From assembly GCA_052389435.1 (NCBI GenBank), contig JBQTIB010000015.1:1-64000 (forward strand): 64,000 nucleotides of DNA, written 5' to 3'. This DNA comes from JBQTKD01 sp052389435 (GTDB taxonomy: Bacteria > Actinomycetota > Actinomycetes > Sporichthyales > Sporichthyaceae). Below the pieces are notes generated by a model. The model ran no database searches. It was not told the DNA's origin and saw nothing but the letters and a program-made list of their open reading frames with translations. Position numbers and translations under genes: made by a program. Shown one piece after another: positions 16,754 to 24,253 of this stretch (position 1 is the first letter of the stretch; each line of letters opens with the position of its first letter).

Positions 16754-17968
16754 TCAGTAGTCGAGGGCGGGAGCGCGCACCTCGATCAGTTCGACGTCGT
16801 CGGGCCGGTCGCGGTTGCTCGCCCGCCCGTTGCTGCTCGGGAAGTTGTTGTCGTTGGCGATGAGCAGCCGCCCGCCAGGGCGCACCGTCAGGCTTTCGAC
16901 CGACTGCAGCGGAAACGAGAACAGTGGCCCGACGCCGTACTCGCCGGGGCGCGGCGGCCAGGAGAGCAACCCCGGGTCGGCTATGAACCGCAGGTCCACC
17001 ACGAGGCGTTTGGCGAGGTTTCCGGCGGCGTCGCGCACGCGCAGGTCGACCAGGTAGACCTTCTTGTGTCGGGTCTGCGCGCCCTGGCTGTTGTCGCGTT
17101 CGATCAGGACGAAGCGGTGCTCGTCGAGAGCGGCGAGGTCGGCGATCAGCGCGCCGGGCGCCGAATCGTCGGCCAGTACCGTCCATCTGCGCTCGGTAAA
17201 CGCGCGGGTGGTGGTGTCGAACTCGCGCATGAGCCGGCGCCGTTGGATCGGGTCGAACCGCAGCGCACCCTCGAGCATCGGGTAGAGGTAGCGCCCGGTG
17301 GGGTCCATCGCCATGGCCTCGAAACCCTTGCCCGCGGGCTGGGTGGCCATCGTCGGGTCGGCGAGCGTCGGATTGTTCGGCGTCACGACGCCCGGCATCG
17401 TGACCGGCGGCGCGAGCACCGCGCCGGTCGCGTCGACGTGGAGCAGGAAGGGCCCGTACTCCTCCCCGATCCAGAACGTGCCGTCGGGCAGCAGGGCCAG
17501 CGACTCCGGGTCGAAGTCGGCGCCGGTGAGCACGCGATCGGTGCGGGTGAGTGGGAACGGGACGTGTCCCGACGGGTCGGAGAGCGTCACGGCGCCGGTG
17601 ACGGCGATCGTGCCGCTTCCGCCGGAGGACGTCTTCAGATCGGGTCGGATGCGGTAGATGCGCAGCAGGAAGTCCTTCGACGTACTCCTGCCTCCGAAGC
17701 CGTTGTCGGGCATCGCCCAGAGTTCGCCGGCGCCGGCGTCGAGGAGCGCGGAGAAGCCGGGGAGCGGCTGAGCCGGAAACGGCGGCACGATGCCGTTCCT
17801 GGGGCGGACTGCGGCGCCGGCCGGCGGTCCCGGTTGGTAGGCCAGCGCGGGAAGAACTGCGCGCCCCGTCAGCAGCGCGGGAGCGATCTCGGGAACGGCC
17901 GCGGACGCCGACGGGACCGCGCTGCCGAGCAGCGCGGCGGCGAGGACCGTGAGCAGCGCGCTGCGCAT
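16754..17968 (-). CDS. Secreted phytase-like esterase-domain protein, paralogue 1
   Basis: 404-residue exported protein. Residues 1-24 are a Sec signal peptide ('LLTVLAAALLGSAVPSASA'). The rest matches the 'esterase-like activity of phytase' beta-propeller family (PF13449), with 'MPDNGFGG', 'FDPESLALLPDGTFWIGEEYGP' and 'LLIANDNNFPSSNGR'. The acidic loops around D/E-rich 'GEEYGPFL' suit metal binding. A close paralogue lies at 27263-28492. ATG 17968 gives a clean signal peptide. The biochemical substrate (phosphate ester or other) cannot be stated. It is convergent with the alcohol dehydrogenase and divergent from the FMN reductase. Confidence 0.87.
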   Translation of the reverse strand: MRSALLTVLAAALLGSAVPSASAAVPEIAPALLTGRAVLPALAYQPGPPAGAAVRPRNGIVPPFPAQPLPGFSALLDAGAGELWAMPDNGFGGRSTSKDFLLRIYRIRPDLKTSSGGSGTIAVTGAVTLSDPSGHVPFPLTRTDRVLTGADFDPESLALLPDGTFWIGEEYGPFLLHVDATGAVLAPPVTMPGVVTPNNPTLADPTMATQPAGKGFEAMAMDPTGRYLYPMLEGALRFDPIQRRRLMREFDTTTRAFTERRWTVLADDSAPGALIADLAALDEHRFVLIERDNSQGAQTRHKKVYLVDLRVRDAAGNLAKRLVVDLRFIADPGLLSWPPRPGEYGVGPLFSFPLQSVESLTVRPGGRLLIANDNNFPSSNGRASNRDRPDDVELIEVRAPALDY

Positions 17969-18062
17969 TCTGAGGACCCTACGGCCCCGAGGCGCGTGTG
18001 TGGTGGATCTTCGAGCGGGCAAGTGGGTGGGGACACAGCTCTCACCGGACCGGAGGATTCCC

Positions 18063-18644
18063 ATGACCCGCATCGGCATCGTCGTCGGCAGTACCCGCGC
18101 CGGCCGCCGCAGCGACCTGGTCGCGAACTGGGTGTGGCAGTGGGCGAGCAAGCGCGACGACGCCCAGTTCGAGGTGCTGGACCTCAAGGACGTGGACCTG
18201 CCGTTCTTCGACGACGCTTCACCGCCGGCAATGGGCCAACGCCCGTCCGACCCGCGCGCCCAGCGTTGGTCGGATCTGGTGGACGGCTTCGACGGGTTCG
18301 TGTTCGTGACGCCGGAGTACAACCACGGCCCGCCCGGAGTGCTGAAGAACGCGATCGACCACCTGTTCACGCCGTGGCACAACAAGGCCGCGGGCTTCGT
18401 GTCCTACGGCTCCACCGGCGGGGTGCGGGCCGTGGAGCAGTTGCGGCTGATCCTCGCCGAGGTGCGCGTCGCGACGGTCCGCTCGCAGGTCGCGCTGTCG
18501 CTGTTCACCGACTTCGAGATCGAGGACTTCGCCGAGCCCGGCCGGTTCACGCCTGCCGAACGGCAGGAGACGGCGTTGTCGGCGATGCTCGACGAGGTCG
18601 TCGACTGGAGCTTGGCCCTGTCCTCGCTCCGGCGCGCCGGCTGA
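18063..18644 (+). CDS. NADPH-dependent FMN reductase family protein
   Basis: 193-residue flavodoxin-fold protein. The FMN phosphate loop is 'VGSTRAGRRS' (residues about 8-17), the second flavin contact is 'TPEYNHGPPGVLKNAID', and 'GSTGGVRAVEQL' lines the third loop, all hallmarks of the NADPH-dependent FMN/azoreductase group. It would reduce flavin, quinone or azo compounds with NADPH. ATG 18063 is preceded by GGAGGATTCCC. It is monocistronic and convergent with the dCTP deaminase-like gene 3 bp away. Confidence 0.9.
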   Translation: MTRIGIVVGSTRAGRRSDLVANWVWQWASKRDDAQFEVLDLKDVDLPFFDDASPPAMGQRPSDPRAQRWSDLVDGFDGFVFVTPEYNHGPPGVLKNAIDHLFTPWHNKAAGFVSYGSTGGVRAVEQLRLILAEVRVATVRSQVALSLFTDFEIEDFAEPGRFTPAERQETALSAMLDEVVDWSLALSSLRRAG

Positions 18645-18647
18645 CGG

Positions 18648-19865
18648 TCAGGAGCGCCGGAAGTGCTTGCCGAGGGTTTCGGTCTGGCCCTGGTAGTTCG
18701 AGCCGATTCCCTGCCCGTAGAGATGCGTGGGCTCTTCGAGCATTTTCTCGAAGGTCAGTTTGCAGACGCCCTGGCGGTGTTCGATCATGAACGGCACGTC
18801 GTGGGCGCGGACCTCGAGGGCGGCGGTGGACCCGGTGCTCTCGCCCTCCACCCGGTGGCCGAAGCCCGGGTCGAAGAACCCGGCGTAGTGGGTGCGCAGT
18901 TCGCCGCTGGTGGGGTCGTAGGCGGTCATCTCCGCGGCCAGGCCCGGCGGGACGCGGACGGCCTCGTAGGACATCAGCAGGTAGAAGTTCTTGGGGTTCA
19001 AGACGAGGCGATCGCCCTCCTCGCGCTTGACCGGCTCCCAGAACGGGTCCGGGTCTGCGCCGAGCTGCATCATGTTGAGCAGCGGCGCGCTGCCGCGGGC
19101 CCGGTGGCCGACGTGCCCCTGGGCGTCGCCGCGCAGATCCAGGCCGAGGAACAGGCCGTTGCCCAGCTGTAGCGAATCCGCGTCGCACGGGCGGCCGTCG
19201 GCGTACAGGATCGGTTCGATGCGGTGGTGCTCGCGGATCTGAGCATCCGTCAGGGCGGCGTCGCCGACGGACAGGCGCAGCTGGTTGAGCGTCAGGTCCT
19301 CGCGCACCCGGATGGGAAAGGACAGCGGGACGACCTCGAGGTAGAGCCGGCCGTGGTAGCCGGGCGCGATCTCGTCGAAGCGGGCGCTGGAGTCGGTGAT
19401 GACCCGGGTGAACACGTCGGCGCGGCCGGTCGAGCTCTTCGGGTTGGCCTTGCCGCGCACGCCCGGCGGCAGCGAGAGACGTTCCTTGAGCGGGATCAGG
19501 TACGGCCGGCCGACCTCGAGGACCGCGCCGTCGCCGTGCAGGTTGAGCTCGTCGATGACGAAGTCCTTGACCCGGCTCTCCACGGTCTGCTCGCCCGGAA
19601 GGAAGCTGCACCGGATGCGGTAGGCGTGTTCGTCGAGGCGCAGGTCCAGGCTCGCGGGTTGCACGTTCTCCCGCGGAATCGTGTACCGGCCCGCGTCGAT
19701 CACCCCGGCTGCGATGGCCTGCTTCAGGTACTGGTTGGGAAGCACCCCGCCGCCCGGTGGCAACTCGAAAGGCGCGCTGTCGTCCGCTCGCAGGCTCGCG
19801 AAAGGCGCGCCGTCGTCCGCTCGCAGGCTCGCGAAAGGCGGCATGTCGTCGGTGGTCCCAGGCAT
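18648..19865 (-). CDS. 2'-deoxycytidine 5'-triphosphate deaminase (tandem-domain DCD family)
   Basis: 405-residue cytosolic protein with two dUTPase/DCD-like folds in tandem, as in the long DCD family (PF06559), which converts dCTP to dUTP. Seen: 'IPRENVQPASLDLRL', the trimer-type core 'GKANPKSSTGRADVFTRV', and the second-half 'GFFDPGFGH' and 'IEHRQGVCKLTFEKM'. ATG 19865 is chosen. The first 25 residues hold an 11-residue tandem repeat (FASLRADD-G/S-AP) that is absent from the core family. It is divergent from a short plus-strand gene. Confidence 0.85.
   Translation of the reverse strand: MPGTTDDMPPFASLRADDGAPFASLRADDSAPFELPPGGGVLPNQYLKQAIAAGVIDAGRYTIPRENVQPASLDLRLDEHAYRIRCSFLPGEQTVESRVKDFVIDELNLHGDGAVLEVGRPYLIPLKERLSLPPGVRGKANPKSSTGRADVFTRVITDSSARFDEIAPGYHGRLYLEVVPLSFPIRVREDLTLNQLRLSVGDAALTDAQIREHHRIEPILYADGRPCDADSLQLGNGLFLGLDLRGDAQGHVGHRARGSAPLLNMMQLGADPDPFWEPVKREEGDRLVLNPKNFYLLMSYEAVRVPPGLAAEMTAYDPTSGELRTHYAGFFDPGFGHRVEGESTGSTAALEVRAHDVPFMIEHRQGVCKLTFEKMLEEPTHLYGQGIGSNYQGQTETLGKHFRRS
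19767..19850 (-). repeat. 33-bp in-frame tandem repeat in the DCD N-terminus
   Basis: Two near-identical 33-bp units (19767-19799 and 19800-19832, one base different) and a partial third copy to 19850. Because 33 is a multiple of three, they add 11-residue repeats (FASLRADD...) without breaking the frame. Confidence 0.85.
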
Positions 19866-19957
19866 GCGCGCAACTCTACGAGCCGCCCCGCCACCGGGCG
19901 TAGCCGCTCCCGGCCCGGGTACCTGTTCGGAATCGAGCATTCCTCGGGAGGGAAGCC

Positions 19958-20224
19958 ATGCGCCTGAAGTTGATCACCGGCCTCGCCGTCGCGGCACTCG
20001 CTGGTACCCGAGCGGGCCGGGACCAGATCGGCAGGCTCGTGGGCCTGGTCAAGCAACGCGTCGGCGGCGCCGCCGAGCCGACCGACCCAGCGACCGGCGG
20101 CCCGCCGAGCGTGGCCGAAGAGGTGTTCACCGCCGAGCACCCCACCCCGGGCACGGTCGCGGCGGCCGTCGGCGCCCCGAACGCGCCCGATCCGGACGTC
20201 ATCGAGACCTCGGCGCACCCGTAG
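19958..20224 (+). CDS. Small hypothetical protein with hydrophobic N-terminus
   Basis: 88 residues. Residues about 4-16 ('KLITGLAVAALAGTRAG') look like a short membrane or signal anchor, followed by 'RDQIGRLVGLVKQR' and a disordered acidic tail. No family is recognised. ATG 19958 has GGGAGGGAAGCC upstream, a strong ribosome-binding site. A GGGTAC box lies at 19917-19922. The gene is alone between the DCD-like gene and the DUF2975 operon. Confidence 0.55.
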   Translation: MRLKLITGLAVAALAGTRAGRDQIGRLVGLVKQRVGGAAEPTDPATGGPPSVAEEVFTAEHPTPGTVAAAVGAPNAPDPDVIETSAHP

Positions 20225-20257
20225 CCGAACCGTCACCTGGCAATCGACAGGAACCGA

Positions 20258-20292
20258 TTGACAGTCGATAGGCACTGACCGATTCTCGATAC
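20258..20292 (+). promoter_or_regulatory. Promoter of the DUF2975-HTH operon, probably leaderless
   Basis: TTGACA at 20258-20263, 17 nt, then GATTCT at 20281-20286, and the ATG begins 7 nt later at 20293, so the transcript may begin at the start codon. Inverted repeats overlap the -35 region (CAATCG...CGATTG and ATCGAC...GTCGAT), suitable for autoregulation by the encoded HTH protein. Confidence 0.55.
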
Positions 20293-20772
20293 ATGTTTAC
20301 CGAGAGTCGTGCGGTCGCCGCACTGCGGGCGTTCCTCGTCGTCCTGTTCCTCGTGCTGGTGATGCTCCAGACGCTGTCGCTGCCGGGGCAGTTCCGGCAC
20401 ATGGCCCGGGAGGAGCCCGACCTCGCCTACCTGCGGTGGACGTTCACCGCGGTCGCCGTCTTTCTCGTGCTGTGCGCGCAGGTCGTCATCGTCTGCATCT
20501 GGCGCCTGCTCGGCCTGGTCACGAGGGACCGCATCTTCCACGAGGCCGCGTTCGCCTGGGTGAACGCGATCATCGGGGCGATCGCCGCGGCCTGGGCGGT
20601 GCTGGTCGGGCTGCTGGTCTACGTCGGCTTCCGGGCCGACGATCCCGGCGGGCCGATCCTGCTGTTCCTGCTCACCGTCGGCGTCGGCGTCGTGGGCCTG
20701 CTGATGGTCGTGATGCGCGCCCTGCTCCGGCAGGCCACCGCGCTGCGCACGGACCTCGAGGCGGTCATCTGA
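20293..20772 (+). CDS. DUF2975 membrane protein
   Basis: 159-residue protein with four hydrophobic segments (about residues 8-28, 48-68, 90-112 and 120-145), matching the DUF2975 layout including the cytoplasmic loop 'RIFHEAAFAWVNAI'. DUF2975 genes are commonly followed by a small Cro-type regulator, as here. Its stop overlaps the regulator's ATG (TGATG), so the two are translationally coupled. The function of the family is not known. Confidence 0.85.
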   Translation: MFTESRAVAALRAFLVVLFLVLVMLQTLSLPGQFRHMAREEPDLAYLRWTFTAVAVFLVLCAQVVIVCIWRLLGLVTRDRIFHEAAFAWVNAIIGAIAAAWAVLVGLLVYVGFRADDPGGPILLFLLTVGVGVVGLLMVVMRALLRQATALRTDLEAVI

Positions 20773-21029
20773 TGCCGATCGTCGTGCGCATCGACGTGGA
20801 GTTGGCCAGGCGCAAGATGAGCGTCGGCGAGTTCGCCGCGGCGGTGGGGCTGACGCCGGCCAACGTCGCCGTGCTCAAGAACGGACGCGCCAAGGCGGTC
20901 CGGTTCAGCACGCTGGAGGCGATGTGCCGGGTGCTGGAGTGCCAACCCGGCGACCTTCTGGAATTCCTGCCCGACGACGGCGATCCCGCCGCGTCGCACC
21001 TCGAACTCGTCGACCTGGAGTCGGAATGA
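20772..21029 (+). CDS. Small Cro/C1-type HTH regulator (YozG-like)
   Basis: 85-residue DNA-binding protein. The helix-turn-helix spans about residues 17-40 ('MSVGEFAAAVGLTPANVAVLKNG' region), followed by 'FSTLEAMCRVLECQPGDLLEF', the signature of small XRE regulators partnered with DUF2975. ATG 20772 overlaps the DUF2975 stop and its own stop overlaps the next ATG. It probably controls this operon through the inverted repeats upstream of 20293. Confidence 0.87.
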   Translation: MPIVVRIDVELARRKMSVGEFAAAVGLTPANVAVLKNGRAKAVRFSTLEAMCRVLECQPGDLLEFLPDDGDPAASHLELVDLESE

Positions 21030-21196
21030 AGTACGCGCTGTGTCTGCTGTTCATTGCACTCGGCGGCTTCGCGGTCGTTGCCGGCGAGGCGGACGACTCC
21101 CCCGGGCTGTCGGGCATCGGCCTGCTGACGGCGATCGCCGCCGTGGTCGTCATGGTTCGCATCAAGAACCGCCGGCGGGGCAGTCGGATCGCATGA
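21026..21196 (+). CDS. Small two-helix membrane protein
   Basis: 56 residues with two hydrophobic segments (about 3-20 and 28-45) and a basic C-terminal tail ('RIKNRRRG'), which places the tail in the cytoplasm. It has ATGA overlaps on both sides (with the HTH gene and the SRPBCC gene), so it is very likely translated although too short for confident family assignment. It may be an accessory subunit of the DUF2975 protein; this is inference. Confidence 0.7.
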   Translation: MKYALCLLFIALGGFAVVAGEADDSPGLSGIGLLTAIAAVVVMVRIKNRRRGSRIA

Positions 21197-21651
21197 CCCA
21201 GGTTTCCGAGCTCACCTCAGGCGTGACCGTCCACCGCGAGTGCGCGGCGACCCCCGGCGCGGTGATGGAGGTGCTCGGCGACGGCTGGCTGTTCGGACTG
21301 TGGGTCGTCGGCGCCTCGCACATCCGCGACGTCGACGCGGGCTGGCCCGCCGTCGGCACGAAGATCCACCACTCGGTGGGCGCCTGGCCGCTGCTGATCG
21401 AGGACAACACCGAGAGCCTCGAGTACGACCCGGAGGGCCTGTTGGTACTCCGGGCCCGGGCCTGGCCGGTGGGCGAGGCGCAGATTCGCCTCGAGATCGA
21501 GCGTGTCGACGGCGGCGCGCGCATGACGATGACGGAGGACGTGCGGCGTGGACCGGGCCGGCTGCTCGGCCCTGCCGCGAAGGTGCTGTTCCCTCCTCGG
21601 AACCGGGAGTCGTTGGCCCGGCTTGCGGCGTTGGCCGAACGTCGCGTCTGA
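21193..21651 (+). CDS. SRPBCC/polyketide cyclase-like protein
   Basis: 152-residue helix-grip (START-like) protein. 'VHRECAATPGAVMEVLGDGWLFGLWVVGASHIRDVD' opens the fold, and 'WPVGEAQIRLEIERVDGGARMTMTEDVRRGP' gives the curved sheet, as in SRPBCC lipid- or ligand-binding proteins. ATG 21193 overlaps the preceding stop (ATGA). It closes a four-gene coupled operon. The ligand is unknown. Confidence 0.82.
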   Translation: MTQVSELTSGVTVHRECAATPGAVMEVLGDGWLFGLWVVGASHIRDVDAGWPAVGTKIHHSVGAWPLLIEDNTESLEYDPEGLLVLRARAWPVGEAQIRLEIERVDGGARMTMTEDVRRGPGRLLGPAAKVLFPPRNRESLARLAALAERRV

Positions 21652-21658
21652 CGTTTCG

Positions 21659-23245
21659 TCAGTTCTTCAGCAGGCGCCGCTGCAGCGACCCGACGACACC
21701 GCGGTAGAGGGCGCCCGCTCTGCCGTTGGCCGCGAGGGCCGCCCGGGCGGCGTTCGCGCCGCACGCGCCGTGCACCCCGCCGCCCGGATGCGCCGAGGCC
21801 GAGGCGAGCCAGAGCCCGGGAATCGGGGTGTCGGCCCGGCCCAAGCCGGGCACCGGGCGGAACACGAGCTGCTGGTGCAGGCCCGACGTTCCACCGTTCA
21901 TCGCACCGCGCAGCAGGTTCGGGTTCACCGAGGCCATGGCGGCCGGGTCGAGCACCGACCGTCCGAGGACGAGCCCGGAGAAGCCGGGCGCGGCCTTCTC
22001 CACCGCCGCTTCGAGTTCCTCGACCGCGGCGGCGATCGCGTCGACGTCCTCGTGGCGACCGGCCGGCAGGTGGGCGTAGGCCCAGGCGGTCTCGGTGCCC
22101 CGGGGGGACCGGCCCGGGTCGGCGGCGCTCATCTGGCCGAGGACGGCGTAGGGGGCGGCGGACGGCTCCCCGCGCCGTAGGGACTGCTGAGTGCGGGTCA
22201 GTTCCATCAGGGCGCCGCCGAGGTGCACCGTGCCCGCGCCGGCGATTTCCGTGTTCTGCCAGGGAATGGGCGCAGACAGCGCCCAGTCGACCTTGACCGC
22301 GGGCAGTTCCCACTCGAACCGCTCCATCGCTCGACGGAGCCCGGCGGGCTGGGCGGCGGACGGGACGAGCGAGCCGTAGAGCACGGGCGCCGCGACGTCG
22401 GCCAGCACCGCGCGGCGTACCCGCACCGACCGGCCCTCGGCGGTGCGGACGCCACGTGCCCGTCCGCCCCCGACCTCGACGAGCGCGACGGGGTTGGAGG
22501 TCTCGATCCGCGCCCCCGCGGCACGCGCGCGGGCGGCCAGCGCGTCGGCCAGGGCCTGCGCTCCGCCGACGGGCACCGGGAAGCCGTGCTGCTGGCCGAG
22601 CATGCCGAGCAGCCAGCCGAAAACGGCGCTGCCGGCGTCCGCGGGACCGAGGTCGCTGTGCATGGCGCAGCCGGCGAGCAGGGCCGGACCCCCCTGGCCC
22701 GCGAAGGTTTCCTGACTCCACCGGGCCAACGGTGCGGTGGCGCGGCGAAGCACTGCGGCACCGGGCCCCAGCCCCATCCGCTTGGCCAGCCGAACCGTCG
22801 ACCTGATCGGCGGGAACGGGTGCAGCAGGGCGTCGACGACGAGGTCCCCGATGTGATCCCACTCCTCGCACAGCCGCAGCCAGGCCGCGGCGTCGGCGGA
22901 GTGGAAAGTCCCCAGGGACTGCGCCGTCAGCTCCCGGTCGCGATGCAGGACCACCGCCCGATCCTCGATCGGGTGCGCGATCACCGCGGGCGCGTGCGTC
23001 CAGAGCAGGCCGTGCGCCGCGAGGTCGAGGGCGCGCAGCACCGGCGAGGCGACCGCGAGGGGATAGAAGCCGCTGAAGACGTCGTGCACGAAACCCGCAA
23101 CGGTGAGTTCCGCGCTGCGGACGGCGCCACCGATCTGTTCGGTCGCTTCGAGCACCAGCACGTCCCAACCGGCGTCGGCGAGCAGCGCAGCGGCCACCAA
23201 ACCGTTGGGGCCGGCACCGATCACCACTGCGTCGACGGTCTCCAT
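21659..23245 (-). CDS. FAD-dependent oxidoreductase, phytoene-desaturase/amine-oxidase-like
   Basis: 528-residue flavoenzyme. The FAD fold is at the N-terminus ('VVIGAGPNGLVAAALLADAGWDVLVLEA', G-x-G-x2-G with the acidic residue 20 further on). The C-terminal FAD contact is in 'PIPGLWLASASAHPGGGVHGACGANAARAAL'. Overall layout matches the CrtI/NAD(P)-FAD oxidoreductase superfamily often called phytoene desaturase-like, although no carotenoid gene is nearby, so the true substrate is open. ATG 23245 fits the Rossmann start. It is divergent from the hemerythrin gene and convergent with the SRPBCC gene. Confidence 0.87.
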   Translation of the reverse strand: METVDAVVIGAGPNGLVAAALLADAGWDVLVLEATEQIGGAVRSAELTVAGFVHDVFSGFYPLAVASPVLRALDLAAHGLLWTHAPAVIAHPIEDRAVVLHRDRELTAQSLGTFHSADAAAWLRLCEEWDHIGDLVVDALLHPFPPIRSTVRLAKRMGLGPGAAVLRRATAPLARWSQETFAGQGGPALLAGCAMHSDLGPADAGSAVFGWLLGMLGQQHGFPVPVGGAQALADALAARARAAGARIETSNPVALVEVGGGRARGVRTAEGRSVRVRRAVLADVAAPVLYGSLVPSAAQPAGLRRAMERFEWELPAVKVDWALSAPIPWQNTEIAGAGTVHLGGALMELTRTQQSLRRGEPSAAPYAVLGQMSAADPGRSPRGTETAWAYAHLPAGRHEDVDAIAAAVEELEAAVEKAAPGFSGLVLGRSVLDPAAMASVNPNLLRGAMNGGTSGLHQQLVFRPVPGLGRADTPIPGLWLASASAHPGGGVHGACGANAARAALAANGRAGALYRGVVGSLQRRLLKN

Positions 23246-23335
23246 GTCCGGCCACTGCCCCGATCGCGTCGGCGAATACGACCCCGCAGGACGGGGCAGT
23301 GGGTCACTATCGCCCGCGTACCGAAGGAGTCCCCG

Positions 23336-23836
23336 ATGTCTACCGACGCCATCGTTCTGTTGAAGGCCGACCACGACGAACTCAAGGCAGTCTTCCGCGA
23401 GTTCGAGGAGGCGGGCCCGGACGCGAAGGTGACCAAGGGCCGCCTCGTCGACCGAATGATCGAACTGCTCACCGTGCACACCTATCTCGAGAACGAGTGC
23501 CTGTACCCGCAGATGCGCGAGCTCGTGCCAGACGTCGAGGACGACATCCTCGAGTCCTACGAAGAGCACCACGTCGCCGACGTGCTGTGCATGGAACTCG
23601 CGACGATGAAACCCGAGGACGAGCGCTTCGACGCGAAGACCCAGGTCCTCATCGAAAGCGTCAAGCACCACATCGAGGAGGAGGAGACCGGTTGGTTCCC
23701 GACCGTGCGCGAGGCGCTCGGCCGCAAGGAACTCCAGGCCATCGGCGAGGAGATGATCGCCCTGCGCCCCAAGGCCCCGACCTCGCCGGCCCAGCCCAGC
23801 GCGCTGAAGAAGGTCGTCGACGCCGTGATCGCCTAG
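23336..23836 (+). CDS. Hemerythrin HHE-domain protein
   Basis: 166-residue cytosolic four-helix bundle. Likely di-iron ligands are His in 'KADHDELKAVF', His/Glu in 'VHTYLENECLYP', 'EEHHVADVL' and 'KHHIEEEETGWFP', the standard HHE pattern. These proteins bind oxygen or sense redox or nitric oxide. The ATG follows GAAGGAG. It is monocistronic and divergent from the FAD oxidoreductase. It is a second hemerythrin in the window and is distinct from the fusion at 12832-14400. Confidence 0.92.
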   Translation: MSTDAIVLLKADHDELKAVFREFEEAGPDAKVTKGRLVDRMIELLTVHTYLENECLYPQMRELVPDVEDDILESYEEHHVADVLCMELATMKPEDERFDAKTQVLIESVKHHIEEEETGWFPTVREALGRKELQAIGEEMIALRPKAPTSPAQPSALKKVVDAVIA

Positions 23837-24253
23837 GCGTTCCGTCGACGGCGCCGCCGGAGCGCGAGGCACAGCGCCAGCGCTCCTGCGTCGCCGCCGG
23901 CGGCCCCGAGTGAGGCGCTCCCGTCGGCGGAGGCGGCGTCCGTCCGATCCACCACGGAAGGGACCCGCACTCCGACAGTCGGCGGGCAACGTCCGGCCGT
24001 TGCCGCGGTCACGGTGAACCGGTCGGCTGTCCAGTTGGCGAATCTTCGGGTTGCGCTGGTCGGCTGGAGGCGCTGCCGCGGCGCGTCCGGTCGCCGTGCC
24101 CCCGGGAACCGTGGTTACCGTTTCGTCGCGCTCCCCGCGCTTCACTCGACGGTGCGGTTCGGTCGCCGTCGGCTCGAGTCACCACGCGAAATCACCCTCG
24201 TCTCCGAAGAATTGCCTCTTTAAATCGCTACTTTGTTCGAATACAATTCGGTC
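23837..24253. other. Gene-free spacer with a possible decayed surface-protein end
   Basis: No intact gene. On the minus strand, a frame ending at 23833 reads as a Gly/Ala-rich hydrophobic stretch closed by six arginines, like the membrane tail of a cell-surface protein, but an in-frame stop lies about 280 bp upstream and no start or signal peptide exists. It may be the remnant of a lost surface-protein gene. The last 80 bp are AT-rich and contain the promoter of the HNH gene. Confidence 0.35.
24242..24253 (+). promoter_or_regulatory. -10 box giving a leaderless HNH transcript
   Basis: TACAAT at 24242-24247 lies 6 nt before the ATG at 24254, so transcription would start at the ATG. A weak CTTTAA about 18 nt further upstream could serve as -35. 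No ribosome-binding site is present, consistent with leaderless translation. Confidence 0.5.
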
